The position numbers and the translations under genes were made by a program. Of a stretch of 64,000 nt of DNA, positions 56,081 to 64,000 are shown one piece after another. Numbering within the stretch: position 1 is the stretch's first letter; each line of letters begins with the position of its first letter. The notes beneath the pieces were generated by a model. The model was not told the DNA's origin, made no database searches, and was given only the letters and a program-made list of their open reading frames with translations. Source of the DNA: Bradyrhizobium sp. CCBAU 53338 (GTDB taxonomy: Bacteria; Pseudomonadota; Alphaproteobacteria; Rhizobiales; Xanthobacteraceae); the NCBI RefSeq assembly GCF_015291665.1, contig NZ_CP030048.1, positions 1,860,001-1,924,000 of the forward strand, written 5' to 3'.

Positions 56081-57295
56081 TCAATTTGCTTGAATGGTGC
56101 TCGACATGGGGCGCGGGCCCGGAGCGATACTAAGCGGTGCCGCTTTCGGTCTCGGTTGACGGGGCCGAGCCGGAGATGCGCTCGGCGCCGGCGGAAGTAT
56201 CGAAGCGACCGCCTCGTGAGGCACCGATTTCCGCAATCTTATTTCTATCCTGCGCCGCTGCGCCACATCGCCGCCTGAAGTCGTGGAAAGAGCGAGCGTT
56301 TCGTCCGTGTTGATGAGCTGGGCACCAGAAAGCGGGATCATCTTGTAGTTGGCCAGCTTCGGCGACTGACGGAGCACACTGACAACCGACACCGCTCTGG
56401 CAAGCCCGAGCCCTGCGTTGTCGACGGGCGTCAGGCGCGCGATGTCCCCTCCGTTCCGTAAGATGGTCGCCAGGTCACGGTCGAGGTTGGATTGCCTGGA
56501 GGGAATAACAGGCGAGGGCGGCCTCGAAGGATCGGGTACCGCCGGAGCGAGCTGCCTGACCCCGAACGTCTGCTCGTCGGTGTGTCCGACCACCTCGATG
56601 ACGTCGACGTCGTACTTCTCTATGAAGCGCAGTATCTCGTCGGGCATCGTCGTCAGCAGAGCGTTGCGAAACGGCGCCGCGAGTTCGGCGCTTCCCGTCT
56701 TGAAGTAATAGCCGCCGGCTTCGCTCAACGTGATGATAGGAGGCCAATTGTGCCCGGAAGGGCCGGCACCCGGTGCGGACCCGCGGCCGATCAGATCTGC
56801 CAATTCCTGGGGCGATGGCACTCGACCGTCCGGCATCGCGCGCTTCATGGCTGCGACGATCTCAGCATCGCGAAGCGCCTTTTCCAGATCGATGCCGCTT
56901 GATTGGAGAGTCGTCATGGCGGCAGCCTTGTCCTTGATTTCCTTGAGCGAGGAGCCATCCTTCCGGAGTTCTGAAATTGCGGCCTTGCTGTCCACCAGAT
57001 CGCGCCAGAACTCGTCCATCGCGCCGGCGTCCGCGCCCGCGGCGTTGACGATCTTCTCGGAGAGCGCTGGATTTTGTCTCAATGCGTCCAGCACGGCTTG
57101 ATCGCGCTTGCTCTGGGCTTGATGCCGCTCGATCTCCTTCTTCGCCTCGTCCAATTTGCTCCGTTCGGACCTGAGATAGGTCGCCATGGCGATGAGAAGG
57201 CAGAACACCAGCAGCAGCATGATCTCGGCCATAGTCAGGCCGAGAACTAGTCCCTGCCTATACGAAGATCGTTGTTGGTTGATCTGACCGTCCAT
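56081..57295 (-). CDS. MotB/ZorB-like protein with OmpA peptidoglycan-binding domain
   Basis: A 404-residue envelope protein. One membrane helix (about 16-40) carries Glu24 at the place where MotB, ExbD and ZorB have the proton-binding Asp. A coiled coil follows (about 42-170), then an OmpA-like domain with Val-Val-Gly-His-Thr-Asp-Glu near 235-241 and Arg-Arg-Ile-Glu-Ile-Arg at its end, and a Pro-rich tail. By family it should be the peptidoglycan-anchored stator partner of the MotA/ExbB-like protein, 29 bases upstream on the same strand. Stator pairs use proton flow to move or signal. It is last in the five-gene leftward operon. Neither flagellar nor Tol genes are nearby. Confidence 0.87.
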   Translation of the reverse strand: MDGQINQQRSSYRQGLVLGLTMAEIMLLLVFCLLIAMATYLRSERSKLDEAKKEIERHQAQSKRDQAVLDALRQNPALSEKIVNAAGADAGAMDEFWRDLVDSKAAISELRKDGSSLKEIKDKAAAMTTLQSSGIDLEKALRDAEIVAAMKRAMPDGRVPSPQELADLIGRGSAPGAGPSGHNWPPIITLSEAGGYYFKTGSAELAAPFRNALLTTMPDEILRFIEKYDVDVIEVVGHTDEQTFGVRQLAPAVPDPSRPPSPVIPSRQSNLDRDLATILRNGGDIARLTPVDNAGLGLARAVSVVSVLRQSPKLANYKMIPLSGAQLINTDETLALSTTSGGDVAQRRRIEIRLRKSVPHEAVASILPPAPSASPARPRQPRPKAAPLSIAPGPRPMSSTIQAN

Positions 57296-57324
57296 CGTCG
57301 TCGATCCATTCGAATGCAGTATTG

Positions 57325-58362
57325 CTATTTCGCCGTGCCTCCGGGCGACCCGCCCCAGGGTCCGGATCTGAAGGCCTCCTGTTGACGAGCCGTTTCGGCC
57401 GATCGCAATTCCGCGATCAGACGTTCGGTTGCGGAAGCGATGTCCTGGGTCCGTTTCAGGTTTGTATCCACCATCTTCGCATGCGTCTCCGCCCCTTTGC
57501 TGAAAGCGTTGACGGCCCTAGACAGTCCCTGGATCATCGGAGAAAGCTTGATCTCGATGATCTGCTCTGGAGTCTGCATGGTTTCCAGCTTGGCGGCCAA
57601 CGCTTCGATGGCCTTGATCACCGAGCGGGTACTCTCCGCAAGCTGATTGGCATCGCTGGCAAGCTTTTTGGAAGCGACATCGAGCGACTGAGCTATCCGG
57701 TTGTTCAGGGATTCGATTGTGTCTCCGGATTTTTTGGAAGCCTCCTCGAGCGGCTTGACCGAGTGGTCGGCGAACTGCTTGAGCTCGCCTGCGACGTTCT
57801 GTCGAGCCTCCCCCAAAATGCCCTTCATCTCCTCCATCGCATCGGTGATGGACTGCTGGGCTGCTCTTCGGAAATATGCGAATTCGAGGACGGTGCTGTC
57901 GAGTTCACGTCTCACCTTGCGCGACGCATCCGCCAGTTCCATGCGTGCCGCCGCTTCCACCTCGATCGGATCACGCCTCATCTGATTGAAGAAGATGCGC
58001 AACGCGATGCCCGCGATGGTCGAAGCGATCGCGATGCCGAAGTTCTGGACGATCTGCTCCGCGGACCCGTTGGCCGAGAACTGATAGAGGGATACCGCCA
58101 GGCTGGTCAGCGTGAAGAGGAAGCCCATGTAGTACAGATTGTCGCCCGACTGGTCGTCACGGAGCCGCATCAAACGGGCGATCCCCAGCACTAGGGCGTA
58201 GGCTATCATGACGAGCACCGGCACGGACGTGACCAGCAACGCGCTGAGACCCACCAGCTTCGAAAACACGATGTAGCCGCAACCGGCGAGCACGACGGCG
58301 AAGAAGAAAAGTCCGCCCGCAAGACCATGTGGGATGCGCGACTTCGTATCTGAGGGTGCCAC
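57325..58362 (-). CDS. MotA/ExbB/ZorA-like proton-channel protein
   Basis: A 345-residue protein with four predicted membrane helices (about 15-35, 40-62, 76-96 and 106-127). Helix 3-4 and the loop (Gly-Ile-Ala-Ile-Ala-Ser-Thr-Ile-Ala-Gly-Ile-Ala) follow the conserved MotA/TolQ/ExbB channel pattern. Residues 130-335 form a long coiled coil that should reach into the cytoplasm. A long tail after the channel is the feature that sets ZorA apart from MotA. The start is GTG. It lies four bases after the vWA-like gene and 29 before the MotB-like gene. With the latter it should form a proton-driven complex. Confidence 0.83.
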   Translation of the reverse strand: MAPSDTKSRIPHGLAGGLFFFAVVLAGCGYIVFSKLVGLSALLVTSVPVLVMIAYALVLGIARLMRLRDDQSGDNLYYMGFLFTLTSLAVSLYQFSANGSAEQIVQNFGIAIASTIAGIALRIFFNQMRRDPIEVEAAARMELADASRKVRRELDSTVLEFAYFRRAAQQSITDAMEEMKGILGEARQNVAGELKQFADHSVKPLEEASKKSGDTIESLNNRIAQSLDVASKKLASDANQLAESTRSVIKAIEALAAKLETMQTPEQIIEIKLSPMIQGLSRAVNAFSKGAETHAKMVDTNLKRTQDIASATERLIAELRSAETARQQEAFRSGPWGGSPGGTAK

Positions 58363-58366
58363 TGAG

Positions 58367-59194
58367 CTATGTTCCCTGAAGGCGGTGGATGGCGACCAGA
58401 ACGCCCGCGTTATCTTTCACCCAGGCATCCCAGAAGGAGACGTGACGGGCGGTTTCCGGCATGACGTTTGGCCTGCTCACGTAGTCGATTGTCACGAGCG
58501 CCTGATGAAGGTCGGTCCTGTACTTGAGATATGCCGGCGACTGCTTGAAGCGTGGATAGGTGAGATCGGCGTTCCGATACTGACTGTACTCGCGAGTGTG
58601 CTCGATCATATCCGAAATGACGACCAGGCTTTTCTTGGCCGAGCGGCTTTGCGAGGTCGAGAACTGGTCGATGGCGATGTCCTGGATCGCGGCCATGATC
58701 GGCGAGCTGTTTGCCTTCGCGGACGATAGGCTGTTCCGGATTGCCTCGGCTGCGGGTTTTCGAAAGCTTTCTATCCATCGCATGCGGGCGATCCGGGGAT
58801 TGTCGGTCCATTCGCTGAGGCCTACTCCATCGCCCGGATTGCATTTGGAGAAGAGCGATCGGCTGCGGTTGCCTTGGATATCGAGAACCCGGATGTCCAG
58901 ACGATAGTACGGCGGCAAGCCGGTGACGAGATCATTCAGGATGCCCATCACTTCGCGTGTGGTAGTCGGAGAGAGATCGTCGGAAGTGTCGACCAGCACT
59001 ACTGTGATGCCTTCCGGACCGGCGATCGGGCACAGCGTGTTTCGGTCCAGGGCGGGCCTGGAAGGCATGGAGTAATAGAGGGCACCGAGAGCGATTACGG
59101 CTACCACCGCCACGAACAGCAGCAAGACGCCTCCGATGACGGAGGCATCCACACTCATGCCTTTCTTCCTACTTCGACGTTTTGCCATTCCCAT
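58367..59194 (-). CDS. Membrane-anchored vWA-like protein
   Basis: A 275-residue protein with a basic N-terminus (Lys/Arg-rich, 5-12), one membrane helix (about 18-42) and a periplasmic domain. That domain begins Val-Val-Leu-Val-Asp69-Thr-Ser71-Asp-Asp, the start of a von Willebrand A-type metal site in which the second Ser is replaced by Asp, and has a later strand Ser-Leu-Val-Val-Ile-Ser-Asp-Met. I read it as a degenerate vWA domain. It overlaps the end of the gene before it by 26 bases. Its role could be to regulate or assemble the channel complex. Not a family I can name. Confidence 0.7.
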   Translation of the reverse strand: MGMAKRRSRKKGMSVDASVIGGVLLLFVAVVAVIALGALYYSMPSRPALDRNTLCPIAGPEGITVVLVDTSDDLSPTTTREVMGILNDLVTGLPPYYRLDIRVLDIQGNRSRSLFSKCNPGDGVGLSEWTDNPRIARMRWIESFRKPAAEAIRNSLSSAKANSSPIMAAIQDIAIDQFSTSQSRSAKKSLVVISDMIEHTREYSQYRNADLTYPRFKQSPAYLKYRTDLHQALVTIDYVSRPNVMPETARHVSFWDAWVKDNAGVLVAIHRLQGT

Positions 59195-60638
59195 TCCCTG
59201 CCTCTGGGAAGAAGTCGTCGATTTCTCTGTACGATTGGACAGCCTTGTCGAACGCGTCGTTGATCGCCCGAATTTGTCCTTTCAGGAGTTCCTGCGTCTG
59301 AACGATCGTACGGTGGAGTTCGTCGCCGGCGGCGGGCTCCGGTCCCGAAGTCGCCGGCACGATGCGCTCCATCGCGTAAGGGCGGTCGAAGTGCGATGGC
59401 GCGGGCGTGGAGCGAGCTTTTCGGTTCGCTTCGCGGTAGGTCTGAAGCAAAGCGTTGCAGGCGCGCTCGATGTGGGACTGATGTTCGGAGAAGCGTTGGG
59501 CGAGGCGGCTCCTGTCACGCAGCATCGCGTCGAATTCCGATCGACGGACCGTCAGGTCGTGAACAGCGTCGTTCATCGCTTCCGACGCCCTGTCCCGGAT
59601 ATCTCGCAGGCTATCGATCAGATCCGACTTCGCATCGGTGAACTTGGTGCTCGCATCGCTCCACCGCCGCTCCAGACCGGCATAGCCGATGTACGGATCG
59701 AAGTACGTCAGGCCATCGACCATGGCGATAAGCGAAAATACGAATCCCACGCCGAAAAGAAGCCACGACATGACGTCCGTCAATCCCAACGGAGCAGCTC
59801 GGATGTGCTTGAGCACTTCCTGGCCCACGTCGATGGCTATGTCGGGCGGAATCTCCCGAAGGTGGGCGAGAGTGAGATTGAGTGTGACGGCGAAGACCAA
59901 ATACCCGATCAACCCGACGACGCCCACCAGCTTCAGGAACGGATTGCGCTGATTGATCAGTCGAACCGGGAGCAGCCCCCACAGGAAGCTGACCAAAATG
60001 TTGAATGCAGCGAACACGGTGGCTTGGACGGCACCGCCGACGTAGCCGAGCTCGTTGGCCTTGGCGAGAAATGTTCCATTGATCACGATCTCGACCACGA
60101 ACAGGACCGCGAGCACGCCGACCTTGAGATAGATCTTGCCCCAGCTCGCAAGACGGGCCGGACGTGTAATGCCGTGCTTCTTGCGGAAACCATCCCTTTC
60201 CAGTTCGGATTCGTTCAGCCGTCGGCGCAAGGCGAAGAGTTCGTCTCTGCCTAGAGTCGCTTCCGCTGCGAAGTCACCGACGGCCTCCGGAGCCGCCTGC
60301 TGGATCACCGCGAAGCGTTCCTCGAAGTTGAGCGCGGCGAGGCGCTGGTCGTACGTATGAAGATGCTCAAGGTAGATTGAATGGGCATCCTGTTTGTGCG
60401 CTTCGATACGCTCGACGATCTGGTGTTCGACATCGTCCATCGTGCCGGCGCTTTGTTGCGGCCGGCCGTCCGCTCCGCGTTCGGATCCCCGCTGCGCCAG
60501 GTTCATCTCGCGGGCGACGGTCTCGACGTTCAGGTCGAGAAAGACCTGGGTTGAGGGGCGATACGGATGCTGAGCTTGACCGAAGAGCTCGCGAAGGCGG
60601 GCTATGGGTGACGGGCGATTTGCGGGTTTCGAAATCAT
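59169..60638 (-). CDS. Four-TM coiled-coil membrane protein
   Basis: A 489-residue protein: an N-terminal soluble region of about 165 residues with helical character, four membrane helices (about 170-192, 203-223, 237-258 and 286-308), then a long coiled coil (about 320-420) and a Pro/Gly-containing tail. It matches no family I recognise. The coiled coils in it and in the MotA-like protein suggest they contact each other. It begins nine bases after the nuclease gene and overlaps the vWA-like gene. Confidence 0.72.
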   Translation of the reverse strand: MISKPANRPSPIARLRELFGQAQHPYRPSTQVFLDLNVETVAREMNLAQRGSERGADGRPQQSAGTMDDVEHQIVERIEAHKQDAHSIYLEHLHTYDQRLAALNFEERFAVIQQAAPEAVGDFAAEATLGRDELFALRRRLNESELERDGFRKKHGITRPARLASWGKIYLKVGVLAVLFVVEIVINGTFLAKANELGYVGGAVQATVFAAFNILVSFLWGLLPVRLINQRNPFLKLVGVVGLIGYLVFAVTLNLTLAHLREIPPDIAIDVGQEVLKHIRAAPLGLTDVMSWLLFGVGFVFSLIAMVDGLTYFDPYIGYAGLERRWSDASTKFTDAKSDLIDSLRDIRDRASEAMNDAVHDLTVRRSEFDAMLRDRSRLAQRFSEHQSHIERACNALLQTYREANRKARSTPAPSHFDRPYAMERIVPATSGPEPAAGDELHRTIVQTQELLKGQIRAINDAFDKAVQSYREIDDFFPEAGNGNGKTSK

Positions 60639-60647
60639 CTTATCGCA

Positions 60648-61364
60648 TCAGAGTTTCGAACGCCGGCAGCCGGCCGCCACGGCTTCCGCTTCTGAGCAGA
60701 ACCAGCGCCTCGTCTTGGTGTCCGTCATGACCAGCCGATCGTAAAACTGCCCGCCAGGCAAATGGTAGATGCATGCAGGCGTCGCCCGCAGATTGCCTTT
60801 GATCGTGCAATTGGGGGCAGGGGGCTTCTCCGTCAGAGATCTGGCGATCATGGTTTTTTGCGCGTCGGTGGGCACTGAATTGGCGCCGAGCACGAGCGTG
60901 GCGGAGCCGCGTCTCCTCCAGTCCCATGGTGCGACGAAGGACCCCTTCCACAGCCCGCGCTGGGCGGCGCGCGCCACGTCCTCGTCGGTCACGTAGTTCA
61001 GGGAATATCGCCGAAACGCCAATGCCCAGCCTTCACTCACGAGCCAACCGTTCAGGTCCCGGCCCTCGACGAAGCAGGTCCCCAGCGCTCGTCCATACCG
61101 ATCGGCGCCGGATGTTCGGCACAGCCAGGAGCGACCGGCGGAATGGTGTTCCAATGCCGAGCGAGCTTCGATACCGCATTGCCAAGTTTTGCCTGCTTGA
61201 TCCAAGCAGACCTGATCCATTTCGGGTGCGTCAATGCCCTGCAGACGGATTTTGAGGGCGCCCACGTAGACGGTGTCAGCATCGACGATTTGGGGAACCC
61301 CGTTCACCTCGGCCGCGCACGTGGGCAGGATCAAGGCGAGCCAAAAAAAGGCGATCAACCGCAT
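60648..61364 (-). CDS. Secreted SNase-type nuclease
   Basis: A 238-residue protein with a Sec signal (about 1-18) and a staphylococcal-nuclease (TNase) domain over about 22-150. Catalytic positions are visible: Asp28 and Asp30 in Val-Asp-Ala-Asp-Thr, Arg40, Asp45 and Glu48 in Gly-Ile-Asp-Ala-Pro-Glu, and Arg92 in Asp-Arg-Tyr-Gly-Arg. A second C-terminal region (about 160-238) contains four Cys and may be an added binding domain. ATG 61364 with GGGGAAC upstream is chosen over a start 42 bases earlier. It heads the five-gene operon, and export puts the nuclease on the same side as the OmpA-like domain. Confidence 0.87.
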   Translation of the reverse strand: MRLIAFFWLALILPTCAAEVNGVPQIVDADTVYVGALKIRLQGIDAPEMDQVCLDQAGKTWQCGIEARSALEHHSAGRSWLCRTSGADRYGRALGTCFVEGRDLNGWLVSEGWALAFRRYSLNYVTDEDVARAAQRGLWKGSFVAPWDWRRRGSATLVLGANSVPTDAQKTMIARSLTEKPPAPNCTIKGNLRATPACIYHLPGGQFYDRLVMTDTKTRRWFCSEAEAVAAGCRRSKL

Positions 61365-61621
61365 CTTACTGTTCCCCCAACAACCCCAAACCACGGTATA
61401 CTGCAATCTTTATTGAAAACCACGGCGCGAAGCAGCTATGCGACCAAAGTCCACGGTATGTCGAGGTCTGCCGACGAGGCCGAGCGACGCAGACCAAGGG
61501 TTTTCCCTAGGAACGGTGTGTAGCAGAGCACGCGAAGGGGGGGCAGAAGATTGATTCCGGTCGGACCGAAGAGCGACAATGGCGGCTCTCTTCGAATCGA
61601 TGGACCTGGAGGCCTCGCATC
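61365..61621. other. Promoter region of the envelope operon
   Basis: No gene. A leftward promoter for the nuclease operon must lie here; a TATACC-like -10 (minus strand near 61397) is present but its -35 is unclear. Confidence 0.3.
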
Positions 61622-62044
61622 ATGCGTTCCAAGAAACTTGAGCGCTTCAAGACCAGTGGTAGCGGAAAGCTTCTGGAACTCGGCATTCCCTTGCCGACGA
61701 CATTAGATGGAATGGTCTATCGCTTTTCGCCCAACCCCGACGCGCACCTCAGACACTTGCTGCTGGGTCAGCGCGCCGAAGGATTCTTGTTCCGACCGAG
61801 CCTTCTGGCCGGATGACTCACTCGCCCCGAGCATCAGGCACGATCTGCCGCTTACAGCGGTCAACGCGCGGACGATGACGAGTTCACGCATCCGGACGAC
61901 ATCGAGGCAGCGAAGGAGCTCGTGGGACATGCTGCTCATGCGGACATGCAGGAAGCGCTGCACGACATGTCTTCGGGTCTCGAGCGTCGGCCTTCCGGCA
62001 ACAGCTTCCTCAAGATCTCGGCCGGTCCGAAATCCATGCCGAAA
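61622..62044 (+). pseudogene. Frameshifted conserved hypothetical gene
   Basis: A 64-codon frame from ATG 61622 (Leu-Glu-Leu-Gly-Ile-Pro-Leu-Pro-Thr-Thr-Leu-Asp-Gly and Arg-Phe-Ser-Pro-Asn-Pro-Asp-Ala) is followed after a frameshift by Phe-Thr-His-Pro-Asp-Asp-Ile-Glu-Ala-Ala and Lys-Ile-Ser-Ala-Gly-Pro-Lys-Ser. From memory both belong to one rhizobial protein of unknown function. The end is cut off at about 62044 where a different reading frame takes over. Confidence 0.55.
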
Positions 62045-62310
62045 CCGACGGTAAGGCCGTCGAGAACCTCGTCGGCGGCAGCGGCACAATGGCCGGCGTC
62101 ACCCAGTTCGCCCACACTGCCGATTCCGGCCAAGGCGTGACCGCGGCGTTCTCGGCTGAAGATGCCAGCCAGTAGTATCAGGCCGGCAACATCAACATGA
62201 CTGGCGCGACCGCGTCCGGCATGCTCGGCGGCTCCTACGGCTCCAATGCGGTCGGCGGTTCGCGTTCGCCGAACCTCGTTGGTCAGGTGCGTGTCGATCA
62301 GGCCTTGGCT
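62045..62310 (+). pseudogene. Porin fragment with in-frame stop
   Basis: A continuous frame (Ala-Gly-Val-Thr-Gln-Phe-Ala-His-Thr-Ala and Asn-Leu-Val-Gly-Gln-Val-Arg-Val-Asp-Gln-Ala) resembles the middle of Bradyrhizobium-type porins. It has a TAG at 62173-62175 and no start or end. It is fused directly to the preceding remnant, so a deletion joined two unrelated genes here. Confidence 0.5.
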
Positions 62311-62661
62311 ATTCCACGCGTCGGTAGAAGGGAAGGCATCGGATAGTAGGCTCACACGGCAAGCTGTTTACCCATCTTCCGAGCAGATAGGCGCGGAGAG
62401 ACAATGGTCGCTCCGTAACCGTCAACCCGTTGAAAGAAGGCGGAGGCCTTAGGTACGAAGCATGCCGTACTCGGCCCGGTAGCGGCATATCAGATCCCAC
62501 CGAGTTCATTCTCTTGGCCTCGTTCGCACAGTCCTGCACAAGCCAGACTGAGGCCCAGCGCCCCATTTGGACCAGTTTCAGTCGGCAAACTCCGCGATAT
62601 TGTTGGCGGTAAAGCAGCGATATGCTAGGAATAGCTGTCTGGGTACGCGGACGCGTAAAAG
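62311..62661. other. Intergenic, no supported gene
   Basis: About 350 bases with nothing I can support, ending at the receiver gene. No promoter of the island type. Confidence 0.35.
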
Positions 62662-63072
62662 ATGCCGCAGGATGCAAACAACGAGGCAGTTGTTTACATT
62701 GTCGATGACGACAGCTCGCTCAGACGTGCGCTAGATAGCGTGTTTCGGTCCGTTGGGCTGCAGACACGTTGTTATGGATCGGCGCAGGACTTCCTCGAAG
62801 CACAACCTGTCGATTTGCCCGGATGCATTGTGCTCGATGTGCGGTTGCCTGGCATGAGCGGGCTCGATTTCCAAACGAAGTTGGCAGATCTCGGCAACCA
62901 ACTGCCTGTGGTTCTGATGACGGGTCGTGGTGATGCTCCGGTGTCGGAAAGGGCGATGAAACACGGCGCCGTAGATCTGTTGATCAAGCCCTTCCGTAAT
63001 CAGGACATTCTGAACGCGGTCGCTATAGCCATCGAACGCGACCGTCAGCGGAGGACCTCGCCCCGGATTTGA
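62662..63072 (+). CDS. Receiver-only response regulator, FixJ-like
   Basis: A 136-residue CheY-fold receiver. The acidic pocket Asp15-Asp16-Asp17, phosphoacceptor Asp59 (Val-Leu-Asp-Val-Arg-Leu-Pro-Gly-Met-Ser-Gly), Thr87 and Lys109 are all present and closest to FixJ/NodW receivers. There is no DNA-binding domain: the protein stops just after the receiver, so it may be a single-domain relay or a truncated FixJ. Next gene: a PAS sensor starting 114 bases downstream. Confidence 0.9.
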   Translation: MPQDANNEAVVYIVDDDSSLRRALDSVFRSVGLQTRCYGSAQDFLEAQPVDLPGCIVLDVRLPGMSGLDFQTKLADLGNQLPVVLMTGRGDAPVSERAMKHGAVDLLIKPFRNQDILNAVAIAIERDRQRRTSPRI

Positions 63073-63186
63073 AGGGCTCGTCGGCGGAAGTGGTCGAGTT
63101 ACTACACTGGCTAGTGGAGCTCAGCGACCCGATAGACTGTTTAACGCGGTCTCTAGGCAGACCCTCGTGAAAGCGTTGGAACAGCA

Positions 63187-64000
63187 ATGACAGCAGATGT
63201 TGGGGTGACACCTGAGCCTTTCGAGATCCTCGACCTTGTCGGGGAAAGCGTCTTCGTCCGCGACTTCGATGGTTGCATAAAGGCATGGAACAAGGCGTCA
63301 GAGACGCTGTACGGCTACGTCCGCGAGGCCGCCGTCGGGAAGTTCGCAAGTGTCATCCTGCACTGCGACTATGCCATTTCAACAGCCGACGTCGAAGCCA
63401 TTTGCCTCGCGACGGGCCATTGGGAGGGAGAGGTTAAGCGGAAGTCGGCGCAAGGCAGGCAAATGCTGGTGCACGTTCACTTATCCGTACGATATGACCC
63501 GATGGGCAAACCTATCGATATCGTTGAGACCGGGCGGGACTTAGCCGGATCGACGGACTTCGAACAGGCATCGCGGCTCAGCGAGCGTCGCTATCGCAAC
63601 TTGTTCCAAGCCATGGCAGCTTCGTTCTGGGAGCTTGATGTCTCGGACGTAAATGAGAGGTTGCGGGCGCTGCGCAGATCTGGCGTTTCCGATTTCAAAA
63701 AGTTCTTCATCGAGAATCGTGGGTTTGTACGCGAGATGATGAGGTCTGCGCGCGTGGTGGACGTAAACGACCAGACCGTGGTCCTATTCGGTAGAGGTAG
63801 TAAAGGTGAACTCCTTGGAAATATCGAACCTTTTTGGCCCGAAGAAAGCGAGCACGTCTTTATCGAAGCGATGCTGAGTGGGATCGCACGGAGGCCCAAT
63901 TACTGGATGGAATGCAGGTTGCGCCGAATCGATGGCACTGTCTTTGATGCACTCTTCACGATCGCCTATCCGCCTAGGGACCTGATCGGGGGTACCATCG
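63187..64000 (+). CDS. PAS-domain sensor protein, partial
   Basis: An open frame from ATG 63187 runs past the right edge of the window (271 codons seen). Residues about 8-120 form a PAS domain (Phe-Val-Arg-Asp-Phe-Asp-Gly-Cys-Ile-Lys-Ala-Trp-Asn-Lys-Ala-Ser-Glu-Thr-Leu-Tyr-Gly-Tyr pattern); a linker with Arg-Tyr-Arg-Asn-Leu-Phe-Gln-Ala-Met and the start of another PAS domain follow. The rest is probably a histidine kinase paired with the receiver before it, as in NodV/FixL-type systems, but the kinase part is outside the window. Confidence 0.83.
   Translation, partial: MTADVGVTPEPFEILDLVGESVFVRDFDGCIKAWNKASETLYGYVREAAVGKFASVILHCDYAISTADVEAICLATGHWEGEVKRKSAQGRQMLVHVHLSVRYDPMGKPIDIVETGRDLAGSTDFEQASRLSERRYRNLFQAMAASFWELDVSDVNERLRALRRSGVSDFKKFFIENRGFVREMMRSARVVDVNDQTVVLFGRGSKGELLGNIEPFWPEESEHVFIEAMLSGIARRPNYWMECRLRRIDGTVFDALFTIAYPPRDLIGGTI

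Noticed and set aside
56081..61364. Calling the envelope operon a Zorya system
   Set aside because: Only the motor pair resembles ZorA/ZorB; no ZorC, ZorD or ZorE-like gene is nearby and the nuclease is of the SNase type with a signal peptide.

Overview
The window looks like a GC-rich alphaproteobacterial chromosome of the Bradyrhizobium type. This rests on gene families (SDR_c10 reductases, IorAB-type molybdenum hydroxylase, FixJ-like receiver beside a PAS sensor, rhizobial porin remnant) and codon use. No complete transposase, tRNA, rRNA or CRISPR array was recognised.

Layout. 0.5-4.0 kb: an outer-membrane MetA-type protein, a candidate small RNA with its own terminator, and an unrecognised protein. 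4.0-24 kb: a CoA-thioester catabolic island. It holds an HxlR regulator, DsbA-type isomerase, SDR, two acyl-CoA dehydrogenases, thiolase, flavin monooxygenase-like protein, enoyl-CoA isomerase, second SDR, feruloyl-CoA-synthase-like ligase, second isomerase, third SDR, pantothenate genes panD-panB-panC, EtfBA and a FadB-type fusion that ends at a strong terminator. 24-31 kb: a second flavin monooxygenase-like gene, IorAB and the PntAA-AB-B transhydrogenase. 31.5-47.6 kb: TetR, chemoreceptor, GST, SDR, two orphan branched-chain-type binding proteins, a GMC oxidase with a 4Fe-4S-like motif, CoA transferase, HxlR, TetR, flavin reductase, coniferyl-aldehyde-dehydrogenase-like enzyme and a GFA protein. 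48-51.8 kb: pccB-pccA followed by a truncated methylmalonyl-CoA mutase stub. 52-61.4 kb: a cell-envelope cluster on the minus strand. Its core is a MotA/ExbB-like channel, a MotB/OmpA-like partner, a membrane-anchored vWA-like protein, a four-TM coiled-coil protein and a secreted SNase-type nuclease. 61.6-64 kb: pseudogene debris, a receiver-only response regulator and a PAS sensor that runs off the right edge.

How it works together. A shared palindrome, GTTC-N7(AT-rich)-GAAC, occurs at 13 places between 4.7 and 43.5 kb. At eight of these it sits just downstream of a TTGAC -35 box. It precedes nearly every catabolic transcription unit, the chemoreceptor, both binding proteins and one TetR gene. 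This defines one regulon for sensing, uptake, CoA activation and beta-oxidation of an unidentified, probably aromatic or alicyclic, carboxylate. Pantothenate, ETF and transhydrogenase genes would supply CoA, electron transfer and NADPH. The island carries several broken copies of an isomerase/CoA-transferase/SDR cassette, so it has grown by duplication and decay.

The two most noteworthy systems are this island-wide regulon and the MotAB-like membrane cluster with a nuclease at 56-61 kb, which resembles the motor half of Zorya-type defence but has different partners.
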